From contig JABSTR010001164.1 in NCBI GenBank assembly GCA_013339765.2, forward strand, positions 62,001 to 126,000: 64,000 bases of DNA. Direction: 5' to 3'. Every line of letters starts with the position of its first letter. The stretch's first letter is position 1. Below are positions 1 to 12,000 of this stretch, piece after piece. This DNA comes from Haemaphysalis longicornis (Eukaryota > Arthropoda > Arachnida > Ixodida > Ixodidae). A program made the translations under genes and the position numbers. Below the pieces are notes generated by a model that saw only the letters and a program-made list of their open reading frames with translations, did no database searches and was not told where the DNA came from.

Positions 1-562
1 AAACGGGTCTTTAAACACAAAAAAAGAAGGAAAAGCAGTAAATTAAGCTGCCAGTGACACCTAAGGATACTCGCCTGCCAGTTGATCGAACTATCAAAGA
101 AATTAAGCTGCTCATGGGCGTTGATAGGGTTGACCTAGTACTCTTTGATTACATACACGGGTAGTTATCTCGAAGCGACAATGTACCCTCGGCTAAGGAA
201 GTGCTCGTATATATAGATACAGTCATTTATTTCGAAAATACAACTTACCCTTAGCCACTGCCAAGAGACACAAGAACATCCACACCACGCCGTGCGATGC
301 GTTCATGCCTGTACATAAACAAATTCAATATACTTACGATCACAAAAGCGAAGTACGCTGTTAATCTGTATTCATTCGAATCGCGTCGTGCTTAATATGA
401 AGCCTTGAAAACGAAACTTTTTTTTGTAATTATGTAGAATTTTAAAACAAAATGATCATCGTAACATATTCGTGTCAAGCTAAATGATCAGCTAATATAA
501 AACCATAATGTGAATGAAACAAAAATATTGCCGCGAACCATGCGTTGTGTTTTGTTTACTTG
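1..562. other. Unassigned intergenic DNA
   Basis: No open frame of note, no tRNA-like signal and no repeat shared with other parts of the window was seen. Confidence 0.5.
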
Positions 563-582
563 TGTGTTTTAAAGACGATAGT

Positions 583-1631
583 CTTTTTTTTTTCTTTAAT
601 GCCGGTCCTCGACACAACACAGAAACACAAAACAAACTTATTCACATGAGCAACTCGAGCGACAAGCCACCAACCTATATGAAGGCTGATGACTCTCTAA
701 AATTCCCTAAGCGTATAGTCAAGGGTTCTATCCTTGACAGCCACTCAGGAGTGCATGCCTTGCGCTTCTGGACTTCTACGTACTGGGATATGGACTCACG
801 AAAACATTGCCGCGTAGGGCGGGCGTCCACATCACCGTGGAGGCAGGCCATGCGCGAGCGCCATATGCTATGCAAGGCCACCAACATAACGAGGTCCAAG
901 GGCGCCCCCTCCCGTTTTCGACCGCTAGATAGCCTATGCCATAGGGGCTCAGCGGGAAGTCTTTATGAAGGGTCCTCTGGAGGACATCCCACAAAAATAC
1001 CGCAGCCCAACAATGCAGAAAAACGTGCTCTATCGTTTCTGGTTGTTTACAAATTGAACACTGAGTTCCCCATGGCACAGATATCCCTCTATCCTGCATG
1101 CATCCAGGTTCCAACAGACAAGGTGCCTGTGTGTAATTTGAAGAAAAAGGTTTTCACACCAGGGTGAACCTCCATTCTTTTGACGCGCTTTAGCACATTT
1201 TGGCCTGGCCCAGCACGGTAATTATATCTATACGTAGGGACGGGGAAAACAACATCGCAAATGTCCTTATACAGTTTTTTGCGTGTCACAGAGGACAGGT
1301 ACTCGCCAGAAAAACGTGCGAATAGAAAACGGGCCGTCATAACTATTTCCTCAAAATACCCATACACGCCACCTGGCATGCACCATGTTGATACTACATA
1401 TTCCGGCATAGCACGCGCCAGCCGTACTTGCATGGCACTCTGCAAGAACGGGTCTCGAACATCTCGCCAAAACAAAAACCGGTTTACCAGCTGTCGCACA
1501 TACAGGTGCGCCAGCCCCAAGCCACCATCTCGGACTCTCCGAAACAGGTTTGTTCTGCTGCACCTCTCCCATGTGCTACTTAAACGCAGTGATTTCGGTC
1601 TGTCTGTCTGTCTGTGACTCGATTCAGCCAC
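583..1631 (-). pseudogene. 5'-truncated non-LTR retrotransposon, C-terminal remnant
   Basis: On the minus strand 1631-1089 encodes DGGLGLAHLYVRQLVNRFLF and related sequence typical of the region after the reverse transcriptase of non-LTR elements. A second frame, 1114-776, carries on with CSICKQPETIEHVFLHC, a zf-RVT-like C-x2-C-x7-H-x4-C motif. One frameshift near 1090-1115 separates the two. The T run at 584-593 is the poly(A) tail of the insertion. The reverse transcriptase core is absent. Confidence 0.7.
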
Positions 1632-1710
1632 CCGGCCAAAGCGAAACAGAAACTGCGCAATGGTCTTATATACACCCAGCCAAATCTAAACGTCTGTGTC
1701 AATGTCCAGA

Positions 1711-1955
1711 CCCGCCGCGGTGGCTCAGTGGCTAAGGCGTTGCGCTGCTGAGCACGAGGTCGCGGGTTCGATTCCCGGCCGCGGCGGCCGATTTTCTGAT
1801 GGAGGCGAAATGCAAAAACGCCCGTGTGTACGAGATTTCGGCGCACGATAAAGATCCCCAGGTGGTCAAAATTAATCCGGAGCCCTCCACTACGGCGCGC
1901 CTCATCGCCTGCGTTGCGTCGGTGCGTTAAACCCCACAATCAATCAAAATCAAAA
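1711..1955 (+). mobile_element. tRNA-derived SINE (Ruka-like), full length
   Basis: The head carries an A box (tggctcagtgg) and a B box (ggttcgattcc) for RNA polymerase III, followed by a shared body (agatccccaggtggtcaaaa) and a short CAAT-rich tail. The sequence tcaatgtcca flanks it at 1699-1708 and 1956-1965, a 10-bp target-site duplication. Confidence 0.88.
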
Positions 1956-2264
1956 TCAATGTCCATACTTGTCAACATTGTTGCACAAGAACGAGACAAT
2001 ACGCAAATATAAGGCAGAAAATCAATACATAAGTGATATTTGCAGCGTTCCTTTATTAAAAAATTCACGGGTGCTTGGTTTTTTTCTATAGCAAATAAAA
2101 TACTACATCAACTGCAGAAAACCTTCGCCTGCTGTTGCCCGCGCTAGTTGACGGCATTTAAAAAATCAAATGGCAACAGCAACGAAAGGTTCCACTAGAT
2201 AGGTTCCACGTTCCGCTTAGAACGCTCGTAGAGTAAGGCAACGTGGTTCTATCAATGTTGTAGT

Positions 2265-2365
2265 AGACAGCCGCCGACCCGCAAATCATGCTCAGCTGCA
2301 GATTTCGCTGCACATTTCACTTTCGTGTTTTGCTGATTCCCGTGACAGAGGAATCAACCACAGTT
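2265..2365 (+). repeat. Fragment shared with the fold-back element at 22 kb
   Basis: The text around caaatcatgctcagctgc and tttcactttcgtgttt recurs at 22269-22380 and, inverted, at 22990-23070. It ends where the adjacent SINE begins. Confidence 0.65.
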
Positions 2366-2373
2366 TTTTTTTT

Positions 2374-2476
2374 CTTTTCGCCTCCGTCAGAAAAGCGGCC
2401 GCCGTTGCCGGGAATCGAGCCCGCGTCCTCGCGCTCAGCAGCCCAACGCCTTAGCCACTGAGCCACAGCGGCGGGT
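2374..2476 (-). mobile_element. Ruka-like SINE, tRNA-related head only
   Basis: The reverse complement contains the tRNA-like head with the A box (tggctcagtgg) and a diverged B box, then stops at the start of the body (the gaggcgaaaag segment). It is truncated at its 3' side and lacks a CAAT tail. Confidence 0.75.
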
Positions 2477-2568
2477 ACTCTATAGGTACTGAAGGAGCAA
2501 ATAGTCCCTGAAGCCACATCAAACAGCAACTTGCGCTCCTTGAATATAGATTTCGAACATTCAAACTA

Positions 2569-3260
2569 CAGTAAAAGCTCGTTAATTCTCGGATCTCACG
2601 GGACCGGGAAAATCTCCGAATTATCCGAATGCCGAATTACTGAATGAATAGGAAAAACAACATTAAAATCACATTGGAGAAGCATACCTTTATTTGCTGA
2701 AGTATTTTGTAATAGTCGTCTGCTTTTTCGCGCAGATTCCGGCTGACATTAGAAATTTTCTTAACTCTTCCAAGTGGCCAGCAGCACACAAACTGTCGGA
2801 ACTGCTCAGGCAAACGTCCTCCAATATCAAAAGCGCCTCCGAGACTTCTCGTGAGGTGCGATGAGGTCGCGGCTGCACCTCCTCGCATGACTCTTCGTCA
2901 GAATCGTGGTTGATGACGATGGCGATGCCTCTCAGGTTTCTGTTTCACTCCAGTGGTTCCAGTGCTTCTAATTTACCACACTTCTGCCCAAGAGGATGCA
3001 ACGCACGGCCACGTTGAGCTCGGCCCGTCAACCGGGCTTTACCTACTGCAGGATTTACTCAATAAAGTCCTTTCCATACATCCATTGTGCAGCGGCAGCC
3101 GTAAGCATTTGCCCGAATTAAGCGGTGCGGGACCGAATTCTGACGAAATAACGAAGGTTTGGTCCCGTAGACTAACATGCGCTTTGCCCGGGACCAATAG
3201 CGCCGTCCGAATTATCCGAATGTCCGAATTAACGGGTGTCGAATTAACGAGCTTTTACTG
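2569..3260. mobile_element. Non-autonomous pogo/Tigger-like element with TA duplication
   Basis: The termini CAGTAAAAGCTCGTTAATTC and its near-perfect inverse lie at the two ends, each flanked by TA. CAGT termini with a TA duplication are typical of the pogo/Tigger group. The 692-bp interior has no transposase-like frame. Confidence 0.72.
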
Positions 3261-3261
3261 T

Positions 3262-3673
3262 ACTCCGGTTAGCTCACAGAAATAGTGACCGGGAGCTGCC
3301 CCGCCACTCCCACCCAAAGCGTTCAAACCCGGTGCTGAAAGAACGTCGCCAACGGCATCACGCCCCGTTGATGACCCTGGCGGGGCCGAACGTGGAAGTA
3401 GGCCATCGTGTTATTGAACGGAGATGACTCAAGGTCTGCGCGACAGTTGAATCCTAGTCATCCGGTCGGCGCCCAGGAACTGTGTACTTTGAATACACCG
3501 CGGTGACAATAAACCGGACGCGTCGACCTCTCCCCGTTACATGCGCGGACGCACGACGCGTCGCCGCACATTGGAAGGCTGGGTAGCGTGACGTGATGCG
3601 TAATTTCACTTCACAGCGGGAGCTGTCAGTGCCGCGTTCCCTGAGAATCGGCCATCGCTCTCGGGCAAGAGAC
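3262..3673. other. Unassigned intergenic DNA
   Basis: No gene, tRNA or shared repeat recognised; mixed GC-rich sequence between an inverted-repeat transposon and a fold-back element. Confidence 0.45.
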
Positions 3674-4040
3674 ATTAGGCAGTTTTAGCATATCGTTACC
3701 GTGTTTGCGTTACCGTTTACCGTGTTACCGGAAGCCGCTGGCGAAGGTGAAGCCTGTGCCGGTAAGTTACCGTTCGCGGTAACTCTAGCACTGCGCAGTC
3801 GACTCCCGCAAACACGGTAAACGGTAACGTAAACACGATAACGATATGCTAAAACTCTCTATTAGGCAGTTTTAGCATATCGGTACCGTGTTTGCGTTAC
3901 CGTTTACCGTGTGAGTGCACAACGCGAGAGTTACCGCGAACGGTAACTTACCGGCACAGGCTTCACCGTCGCCAGCGGCTTCCGGTAACACGGTGAACGG
4001 TAACGCAAACACCGTAACGATATGTTAAAACTGCCTATTA
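3674..4040. repeat. Fold-back element A (long inverted repeat)
   Basis: The left arm from 3674 (ttaggcagttttagcatatc) and the right arm ending near 4038 are reverse complements over about 110 bases including ttaccggaagccgctggcg. A second inverted copy of the outer motif sits in the middle (3800-3910), so the element is a nested palindrome rich in TTACCG. No coding frame. Confidence 0.75.
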
Positions 4041-4045
4041 TAGAG

Positions 4046-4290
4046 TTTTAGCTTACCGTGTATAGTGTGTGTTCCGTATGTACCGTGTGTACCGGGACGC
4101 GACTGGGCATGCGCACATTCGCTCCGGTATGTGTGGCCAAGTTCTGCTGACGGGCGGGCGGCCCTCACCCTGCTTGTGCACTCGTTCCGCTGAGTGGTAG
4201 CCCGCCTCAACGGGCCCGCGTGCGCATGCGGAGTCGTGTACCGGTACACACGGTACACACGGAACACACGGTGCATACCGTAAGCCTACG
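4046..4290. repeat. Fold-back element B
   Basis: A second, diverged hairpin adjoins the first. Both arms carry gtgtgttccg/cggaacacac and taccgtgtgtacc/ggtacacacggta around a GC-rich loop. The shared ttttagcttaccg motif suggests the same family as the preceding element. Confidence 0.65.
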
Positions 4291-4400
4291 TTAAGACTAC
4301 CGACGCGAAAGCCATATCGTGATCTATGGACGTAAAAAAAACGGCATGTCACGCAGTTCGGTTGGCTGAGACGTGAAATGACGTCATTCTTTAAAGTTAC

Positions 4401-4624
4401 CCGCCGCGGTGGCTCAGTGGCTAAGGCGTTGCGCTGCTGAGCACGAGGTCGCGGGTTCGATTCCCGGCCGCGGCGGCCGCTTTTCTGATGGAGACAAAAA
4501 GCAAAAACGCCCGTGTGTACGAGATTTCGGCGCACGTTAAAGATCCCCAGGTGGCCAAAATTAATCCGGAGCCCTCCACTACGGCGCGCCTCATCGCCTG
4601 CGTTGCGTCGGCGCGTTAAACCCT

Positions 4625-4674
<50 letters not shown>
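4401..4674 (+). mobile_element. Ruka-like SINE, full length, recent insertion
   Basis: A complete copy with A box, B box, body and a (CAAT)n tail of about 50 bases (4626-4674). The 13-base sequence attctttaaagtt occurs on both sides (4386-4398 and 4675-4687), a clean target-site duplication. The long uniform tail suggests youth. Confidence 0.92.
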
Positions 4675-4677
<3 letters not shown>

Positions 4678-4689
4678 CTTTAAAGTTTT

Positions 4690-5352
4690 ACGACAGTTGC
4701 GGCAACAGTCTGAACCAAGCCCAAGCTAAAACTCGCTATTATCGCCGTTTGCTATACCATGACGCGCACCCTGGCTGGGGGGATTGACCAAGGAGAAGGG
4801 GGATTGGCAAGGGTCAGTATTTCCACCGAAATTTCGGCGTTGACTACGAGATTGTGTGAACCCTATCACCGTGTCACCCTGGTTTTGAGACTGTGCGTGC
4901 CTTTACAGGGGACTCCTGAAGGAAAAAAAAAACTGGGAATGGTTTATTTACATCAGCGTTAACTTCCACCGTACTACTCGCCTCGACGGTGTGAACCCAG
5001 CCAAAGGTCAGCAATGGCTACGAGGTGCGGTTGTGGTCGCCGAAGGAGCCCGAACAACGAACTTACCACGGCCTCTGTCCACGAACACATATCGGATTCC
5101 TTACGTGAACACGTCTCGTCCCTTCTGATAAGACCTCTCCTCCGATGGGACACACGTGCCCTGATTCCCCCGCGTGCCTGCATCTCCCGGCTAACCTTTC
5201 TCGGGGAGAGAGTATCGAGTTACTCTCTGGAAGCTTCCTGCTTGGACCAGGGGACTTGAACATGGAGAACCAAGAACATCCTCCAAGTGTCCGGCTTCGG
5301 TAACTGAGGCGGATGCTAAGCATCTGTTGTGGATGTGCCTCAGAACTAGCAC
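4690..5352. other. Unassigned intergenic DNA
   Basis: Short open frames occur on both strands, but none resembles a known protein and none has splice or initiation context that would support it. Confidence 0.45.
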
Positions 5353-5363
5353 AGCTCGAAATT

Positions 5364-5609
5364 TGATTGATTGATTGATTGTGGGGTTTAACGCGCCGAC
5401 GCAACGCAGGCGATGAGGCGCGCCGTAGTGGAGGGCTCCGGAATAATTTCGACAACCTGGGGATCTTTATAGTGCGCCGAAATCTCGTACACACGGGCGT
5501 TTTTGCTTTTCGCCTCCATCAGAAAAGCGGCCGCCGCGACCGGGAATCGAACCCGCGACCTCGTGCTCAGCAGCGCAACGCCTTAGCCACTGAGCCACCG
5601 CGGCGGGTC
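5364..5609 (-). mobile_element. Ruka-like SINE, full length, minus strand
   Basis: The reverse complement contains the whole element from the A-box head near 5609 to the (CAAT)n tail near 5364. It is flanked by agctcgaaat at 5353-5362 and 5612-5621. Confidence 0.9.
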
Positions 5610-5627
5610 ATAGCTCGAAATAACGAA

Positions 5628-5822
5628 GACGCGGGTTCGATTCCTGGCCGCGGCGGCCGCTTTTCTGATGCAGGCGACAAGGAAAAATGCCCCGGGTGTT
5701 CAAGATTTCGGCGCACGTTAAAGATCCCCAGGTGGTCAAAATTAATCCGGAGCCCTCCACTACGGCGCACCTCATCGCCTCTGTAGCGACGGCGCGTTAA
5801 ACCCCACAATCAATCAATCAAG
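5628..5822 (+). mobile_element. Ruka-like SINE, 5'-truncated
   Basis: The copy begins inside the tRNA-related head just before the B box (ggttcgattcc), so it lacks the A box; it continues through the body to a short CAAT tail. It is flanked by tagctcgaaata at 5611-5622 and 5824-5835, the same target sequence that flanks the neighbouring opposite SINE. Confidence 0.88.
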
Positions 5823-5835
5823 ATAGCTCGAAATA

Positions 5836-6750
5836 GTGCGCTCCGTGGTGCTTGTAGCAGGTTTTATAAACCGTATGAATTTGATCACTGGGTGCATAAA
5901 AAGAAGCGCCGCAGTTATCTACAGCAAGTCCAGCACTCCAATGGACTCAATACCTTTTAGGGGCTGGGGCTGAGGCTGGGGCTGTTGCCGTCGTCGTAAG
6001 CGTCGTTCGTATAATGTAGTCACGGTACTAAAACACCGGGAAACTCGTTTACGCCTCGCGCTAGAACGTAACGCGCACTAAAAAAACACCGAGACACTCG
6101 TTGGCGCCTCGCGCTAGAGAGCTTCGTGCTTCAAAGACAAGAGACCTCTACAGCAAAGCTGTATACCTGTACCCACCACCGGGTTCATCTCCGTTATCAA
6201 ACATACCAAGGCGCCAAGAATATACTCTTATACACTGCATGCTTCGCCCCTCCTCAGGTTTCACATTGGTGGAGATGGCCAGGTTTTTTTTTTTTTTTTT
6301 TTACAAACCTGCCCTGTTGGTGCTATTAATCAAATTGATTCTTACCTCCGCTCCGTTCTTTACCCCCACCCCGTTTTTCCGTCTCTTTCCACGTGCCTCC
6401 CTCCGAAATAACGAAGCAATAACAGTGACAACACTAAAAAAAAATAATAAAGGCCAATAATTTGCGGAGTATAGAAAAAGGGTAAATTGGAGAGTGTCTG
6501 TTCCTGGCCACATTATCCTGGTAACTTTAAGTCAGTGCTCAAATTAGGTCCATTTTGGGACAGGGTGCGGCAATATACCAGGGGACAATTGAGCACAACC
6601 AGAAAGCCCTAGTGTATACTCGTTATTCCAGTGCACGAAGCCACTCGCAGAAAAAGGCACACGGTCCAATGGATACTGCTAAAAGCTGATAAAAAAAACT
6701 ACCATCCTTTTCTAAAGAAAGTCGAGGGAAGCGCGAAAGCTAAAAGTGCG
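5836..6750. other. Unassigned intergenic DNA
   Basis: It contains a T run of 18 at about 6284-6301 and no recognisable gene or shared repeat. Confidence 0.45.
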
Positions 6751-7115
6751 CCCGACCTTCGCCGAAAGCGCGTCCAATCGATCGACAAACCTTCAAAGAC
6801 CAAGATCGTCAACGAAGAACGAACCCATGCGACGATTTCTCGCGCACTATAGTTAAGTAGACGCATCCACGAACGACCTAAATGTATACCGACACGTGGT
6901 TTATGAGCTCAAGAAATAACATTGCATTCCTTCTTCACAATCGGCGCGCGTGTTGTCTTATCCAGAACCGTTTCTTTTTCGCGATTTTCGAGTAACCGTT
7001 TTGATACAATTGAAGACCCGTTTCACGCACGCGCTGTGTGTATAGAGATCTTATCAGAACTCTTCGGTCGAACCAACTGGTCTATGGGGAAATGCATTAG
7101 TTTTCTGACAGGACG
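6750..7115 (+). repeat. Dispersed repeat, copy 1
   Basis: It matches 46705-47060 in inverted orientation at moderate identity. Anchors include gaaatgcattagttttctg (inverse near 46720), gaacccatgcg and ccaatcgatcg. No coding frame is shared by the copies. Confidence 0.65.
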
Positions 7116-7119
7116 CCAT

Positions 7120-8430
7120 CGTGCCCACTAAGAAAGCTTTCGCTTCAAAACGTACTTACTTGCGGAAATGAAAGCAAACTGCGTATCCCCGGTGTAGAAG
7201 TCGGCGAGCGAAACCGTGAATTATTCCGGGTCAAAACCACGTCGCCATTGGCGTTGCTGTGCAGTAGCACAATGTGACCCTTACGAGAGAAGCGCCTGCG
7301 ACACGGCGTCAGGAGTCACACACGCCACTCCGACGCCACTCGTCAGCAGAGACAGGATGTTTATATGACAGGGATCAAACAATGGACCCATCGCGTTCGC
7401 GGCGAGGGCTTTTTTATATGCCAGCGATGCTCGCGGTGAACGTTAAATCACGACACTGTTTTAAGTCCTTATAACACGGCCCTGTGTCAGAGATTTAGCG
7501 CGCAGTTTTCGAGGACTATAGCTTGACATTGCACAGGGTGTCCCACATAGGAAGAGCCAAGGTTCAAATATGTTATTACGCACTTGAAGAACGACTACGT
7601 CAGTGTTCTAGAAACTTCTGTAAACCGAGTCTGGCTGTGTTTTGTTCATCACATGATCAATCTAATTATGAATCAACCAATTAAAAAGCAAGTGTTCACT
7701 CGACCAACCAGCCGACCGACAGAATGATTGATTTTTTTGCTTTGTCTAACTGTCAATTCTGGAGCGATATAGCCTGTTCGAAAGTTATAGGAAAGTTATA
7801 TATATATAGGAAAGTTTATAGGAAAGAAGAAACATTTTCCTAATACGTTCTTCCTAACGATGAAAGCTCTAGAACTATGACAAAAATGCTCGTTCGGAGC
7901 TCACAAAATTGCTCGGTTCTGTTTTGTTTGAGAGCACATTTTACTATATATAGCAGGGATGTATAGAGGGAAGCGCGGCAGGAGAACGCAAGGGATCGGC
8001 AACACGTTGTTTTTCCGCTAAACGAAGTCACTCAGTGCAAATAAACAAGCGACTCTCGTTTAAAAAAACGCGCATTTAAAACTGCTCTGAACTTTTTTTT
8101 AAATTTTTACCTCGACCGCTTCCTTAGCAATGTTCAGCACGCGCTGTCAGCTCTCTCATACATAAAGCTGATATGGTGAGCAATCCGCAAAAAGACACAC
8201 ATATTGTCCCCAAATGCAGACACGCCGCATTTGGAGGGTTCTTTATGACGGAAACTTCAGTTTATTTTCATGCATACCAATCAGTGACAAACATCAGCAA
8301 CAAAAAACCAGAAAAACACCATGCACGCACTGCGGCGAAGGCACCCCACGAAGACTTCTTAAAATGTGCTCAACTACTGGGCAACCTGGGGCCCTCAAAC
8401 ACATAGTGGGTGGCTGCTACAACTTTACTA
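7120..8430. other. Unassigned intergenic DNA
   Basis: Includes a short TA-rich run near 7798-7808 and locally repeated gaaagttatagg units at 7778-7830. No gene was recognised. Confidence 0.45.
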
Positions 8431-8434
8431 TTGA

Positions 8435-8669
8435 CCCCCCCCCCCCCTCCTCCAAAAAACAAAACAAAAGAACAACTTTTCTACGGCGTTTTGGGGGAGA
8501 GCCTTGGCCACGTCCGGCCTCAAAATCAGCTGCACTTGAACGGAAGGGCTGTCGTCGCGTCCCGAGCTCAAGGCATCCTGGAATAAGGGCGTCTCTCCCT
8601 TTCCTCGGTTTCATTAAAGCTCTCTCTCTCTCTCTCTCCTCCCCTCTTCTCTCTCCCCTTTTCTCTCTC

Positions 8670-8706
<37 letters not shown>

Positions 8707-8742
8707 CTCCCTCTCTCTCTCTCTCTTTTCTCTCTCTCAACT
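8435..8742 (+). mobile_element. LINE 3' end with (CT)n tail
   Basis: A conserved-looking 3' untranslated stretch ends in ttcattaaagc and runs directly into about 120 bases of (CT)n with interruptions. The other LINE 3' ends in this window (47840, 50115 and, inverted, 31295) have the same form. Confidence 0.5.
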
Positions 8743-9089
8743 GTTTCGAAAATACCTATTACAACACGAAATGCAACGAATCAGTTAGGTTTTACTATCG
8801 TTTGTGATCTTTTTCCCGAAAGAAGAGTCTGGGACCGTGCATTAAAATCAAGCGAAGATTCCCGGAGCGCTACCCAATTGCCGTTGGTCCCAACCTTTGA
8901 TGTCCTGCTTTCGTTGCTTCGCTGCTTTCATATCTTCACTATTTTATTTGCCTTTCCAGGTCTGTTTTGAGCACTTTGTGGCCCGACCACAAGTGCTACC
9001 GCGACCAAAACTATATGGAAAACAAGCAATATCATATCGGCTCTGGAGCAATTCTGGGCAGTCAGAAATGACAAATATTAAAAAAAAAC

Positions 9090-12000
9090 ACCTTGTCATC
9101 ATCATCATCATCATCACCAGCCTATCTACGCCCACTGCAGGGCAAAGGCCTCTCCCAGTATTCTCCAGTTACCTCAGTCCTGTGCCAACCGTGACCAATT
9201 TATCCCCGCAAACTTCTTGATCTCATCTGCCCATCTAACTTTCTGCCGCCCCCTGCAGCGCTTGCCTTCTCTAGGGATCCACTCTGTTACCCTTAATGAC
9301 CAGCGGTTATCTTGCCTTCGCATTACATGCCCTGCCCACATCCATTTCTTCTTCTTAATTTCTACTAATATGTCTTTAACACCAGTTTGCTCCCTGACCC
9401 ACTCCGCTCTCTTCTTATCCCTTAATGTTACACCTATCATTTTCCGCTCCATTGCCCGCTGAGTCGTTCTCAATTTAAGTTGAACCCTCTTAGTGAGTCT
9501 CCAAGTTTCTGCCCCGTAGGTGAGTACCGGTAAGATGCAGCTGTCATACACTTTCTTCTTACAGCGACAATGGTAGGCTGCTATTCATTATCTGAGAATG
9601 TCTGCCATATGCTCCCCACCCCATTCTGATTCTTCTAATTATCTCTGCCTCATGGTTGGGATCTGGAGTCACAACTTGGCCTAAGTAGATATATTCGCTT
9701 ACCACTTCCACTGCCTCGCCACCTATCTCAAACTGCTGTGCTGTCCCGAGGTTATTGATCATTACTTTAGTTTTCTGCATATTAATTTTCAGGCCCACGG
9801 TTCTACTCTGTTCGCCCAGTGCGGAAAGCATGCTTTGCAATTCGTCCCCGAGTTACTTAGCAACGCAACGTCATCAGCAAATCTGAGGTTACTGAGGTAT
9901 TCTCCATTAACCCTTACTCCCACCTGTTCCCAATCCAGCGTTCTGAATACTTCTTGTAAGCATGCTGTGAATAACATTGGAGAGATTGGTCTCCTTGTCT
10001 GACACCCTTCCTTATAGGTATTTTACTGCTCTCCCTATGGAGGATGATGGTAGCTGTAGACCCATTGTAGATATCCTCTAGTATTCTTACGTATTGCTCA
10101 TCTACCCCCTGGTTCGTAATGCCTGAATGACTGCTAGGTTTCGACCGAGTCAAATGCTTTCTCATAATCTATGAAGGCTAAATATAGGGGTTCATTATAC
10201 TCAGCGCACTTCTCTATCACCTGATTGATCGTGTTAATATGGTCCATTGTTGAATAACCTTTACGGAACCCTGCTTGTTCTTTAGGTTGACTGAAATCTA
10301 AGGTTGCAGAGATTCGGTTAGCGATTACCTTGGTAAATACCTTGTAGACGACTGACAGTAAGCTGATCGGCCTGTAATTTTTCAAGTCCATCATGTCGCC
10401 TTTCTTATGGATTAGGATGATGTTCGCGTTCTTCCAAGATTCCGGTACCATTGCGGTCATTAGGCATTGCGTATACAGGTTTGCCAGTTTTTCAAGTACA
10501 ATTTCTCCGCCATCCTTCAAGAGGTCTGCTGTTATCTGATCCTCACCAGGTGCTTTGCCCCCTTTCATTTCTTTCAAAGCCTTCCTTACTTCTTCGGTCG
10601 TTACTGGTGGGATGTCTATCTCCTCTGAACTACTGTCTCGTTCGGCATTATCCTGTATGTCCCGGCTACTGTACAGATCTCTATAGAACTCCTCGGCCAC
10701 TGTGACTATTTTATCCCTATTTGTGATGACATTGCCTTGCTTATCCTTAAGTGCATACAGCTGATTTTTCCCCACGCCAAGACGTCTCTTCACTGCTTTC
10801 AGGCTGCCTCCGCTTTTTACAACGTATTCGATCTTCTCCATATTATACTTCCGTATGTCAGCTGTCTTCCGCTTATTGATTAACTTCGAGAGCTCGGCTA
10901 GTTCTAGTCTGTCAGCTGCGGTAGAGATTCTCATGGTTTGCCGTTTCCTGATTAGATATTTCGTCTTCTGTGAAAGTTTACCAGTATCCTGTCTAGCCAT
11001 AGTGCCCCCGACTTCTACTGCACACTCCGTGATAATGCGTGTAAGGTTGTCGCTGGCTTCCTGTGTCGTAAGCTCGGCTTCCATGTTAAGGGCGGAATAT
11101 CGGTTCTGCAGCGCGATCCTGAATTCTTCTACTTTACGTCTTACTGTTAGCTCATTTATCGGCTTCTTTCGTACTAGCTTGTTGCGGTCCCTCCTCAAAT
11201 CTAGCCTAATTCGAGATCTTACCATACGGTGGTCACTACACCTTACCCTTCCGAGCACTTCCACATCCTGCACAACGCCAGGGTAATCGCATAATATGAA
11301 GTCTATTTCATTTTTGTGCTCCCCATTCGGGCTCCTCCAGGTCCACTTCCGACTCTCCCGTTTACAGAAGAAGGTATTCATTATGCGTAGGTTATTCCGT
11401 TCTGCAAACTCAACTAGTAGGTCCCCCCTGCTATTTCTACAGCCCAGACCATAGTTCCCAACTGCCTTGTCTCCAGCCTGATTCTTGCCTACTTTAGCAT
11501 TGAAGTCCCCCATAACTACGGTATACTGTGTTTTTACTTTAGCCATTGCCGATTCCACATCTTCATAGAAGCGTTCCACTACTTGGTCGTCGTGGCTGGA
11601 TGTGGGTGCGTAGCCCTGCACCACCTTGAGCTTGTACCTCTTATTGAGCCTAATTACAAGACCTGCGGCCCTTTCGTTAATGCTATAGTATTCGTCTATG
11701 TTGCCAGCTATGCTTTTATTGACTACAAATCCCACTCCCAGTTCTCTTCTGTCCTCTAGACCACGGTAACATAGGACGTGTCCATTTTTCAGCACCGTAA
11801 AGGCTTCACCCGTCCTCCTAACCTCGCTAAGCCCTATTACATCCCATTTAATGCCCTCTAATTCCTCGAACAACACCTCGAGACTTGCTTCGCTAGATAA
11901 GGTTCGCGCGTTAAACGTTGCCAGGTTCAGATTCCATTGGCGGCCTGTCCGGGTCCAGGGATTCTTAGCACCCTCTGCTACGTCACAGGTCTGACCGCCG

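Larger units (their letters stand above)
563..2262 (+). repeat. Dispersed repeat, interrupted by a LINE and a SINE
   Basis: Segments at 563-582, 1605-1708 and 1961-2262 match 43305-43770 in order and orientation, for example ttttaaagacgatagt, actcgattcagcc, cttgtcaacattgttg and cactagataggt. The second copy lacks both insertions and therefore shows the uninterrupted state. No coding capacity is seen. Confidence 0.75.

Noticed and set aside
1735..1790. tRNA gene at the SINE head
   Set aside because: A and B boxes are present, but the sequence does not close into a tRNA cloverleaf and is followed by the SINE body in every copy.
4621..4674. (CAAT)n array as a CRISPR-like or regulatory repeat
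   Set aside because: It is the tail of a SINE, without spacers or conserved repeat length.
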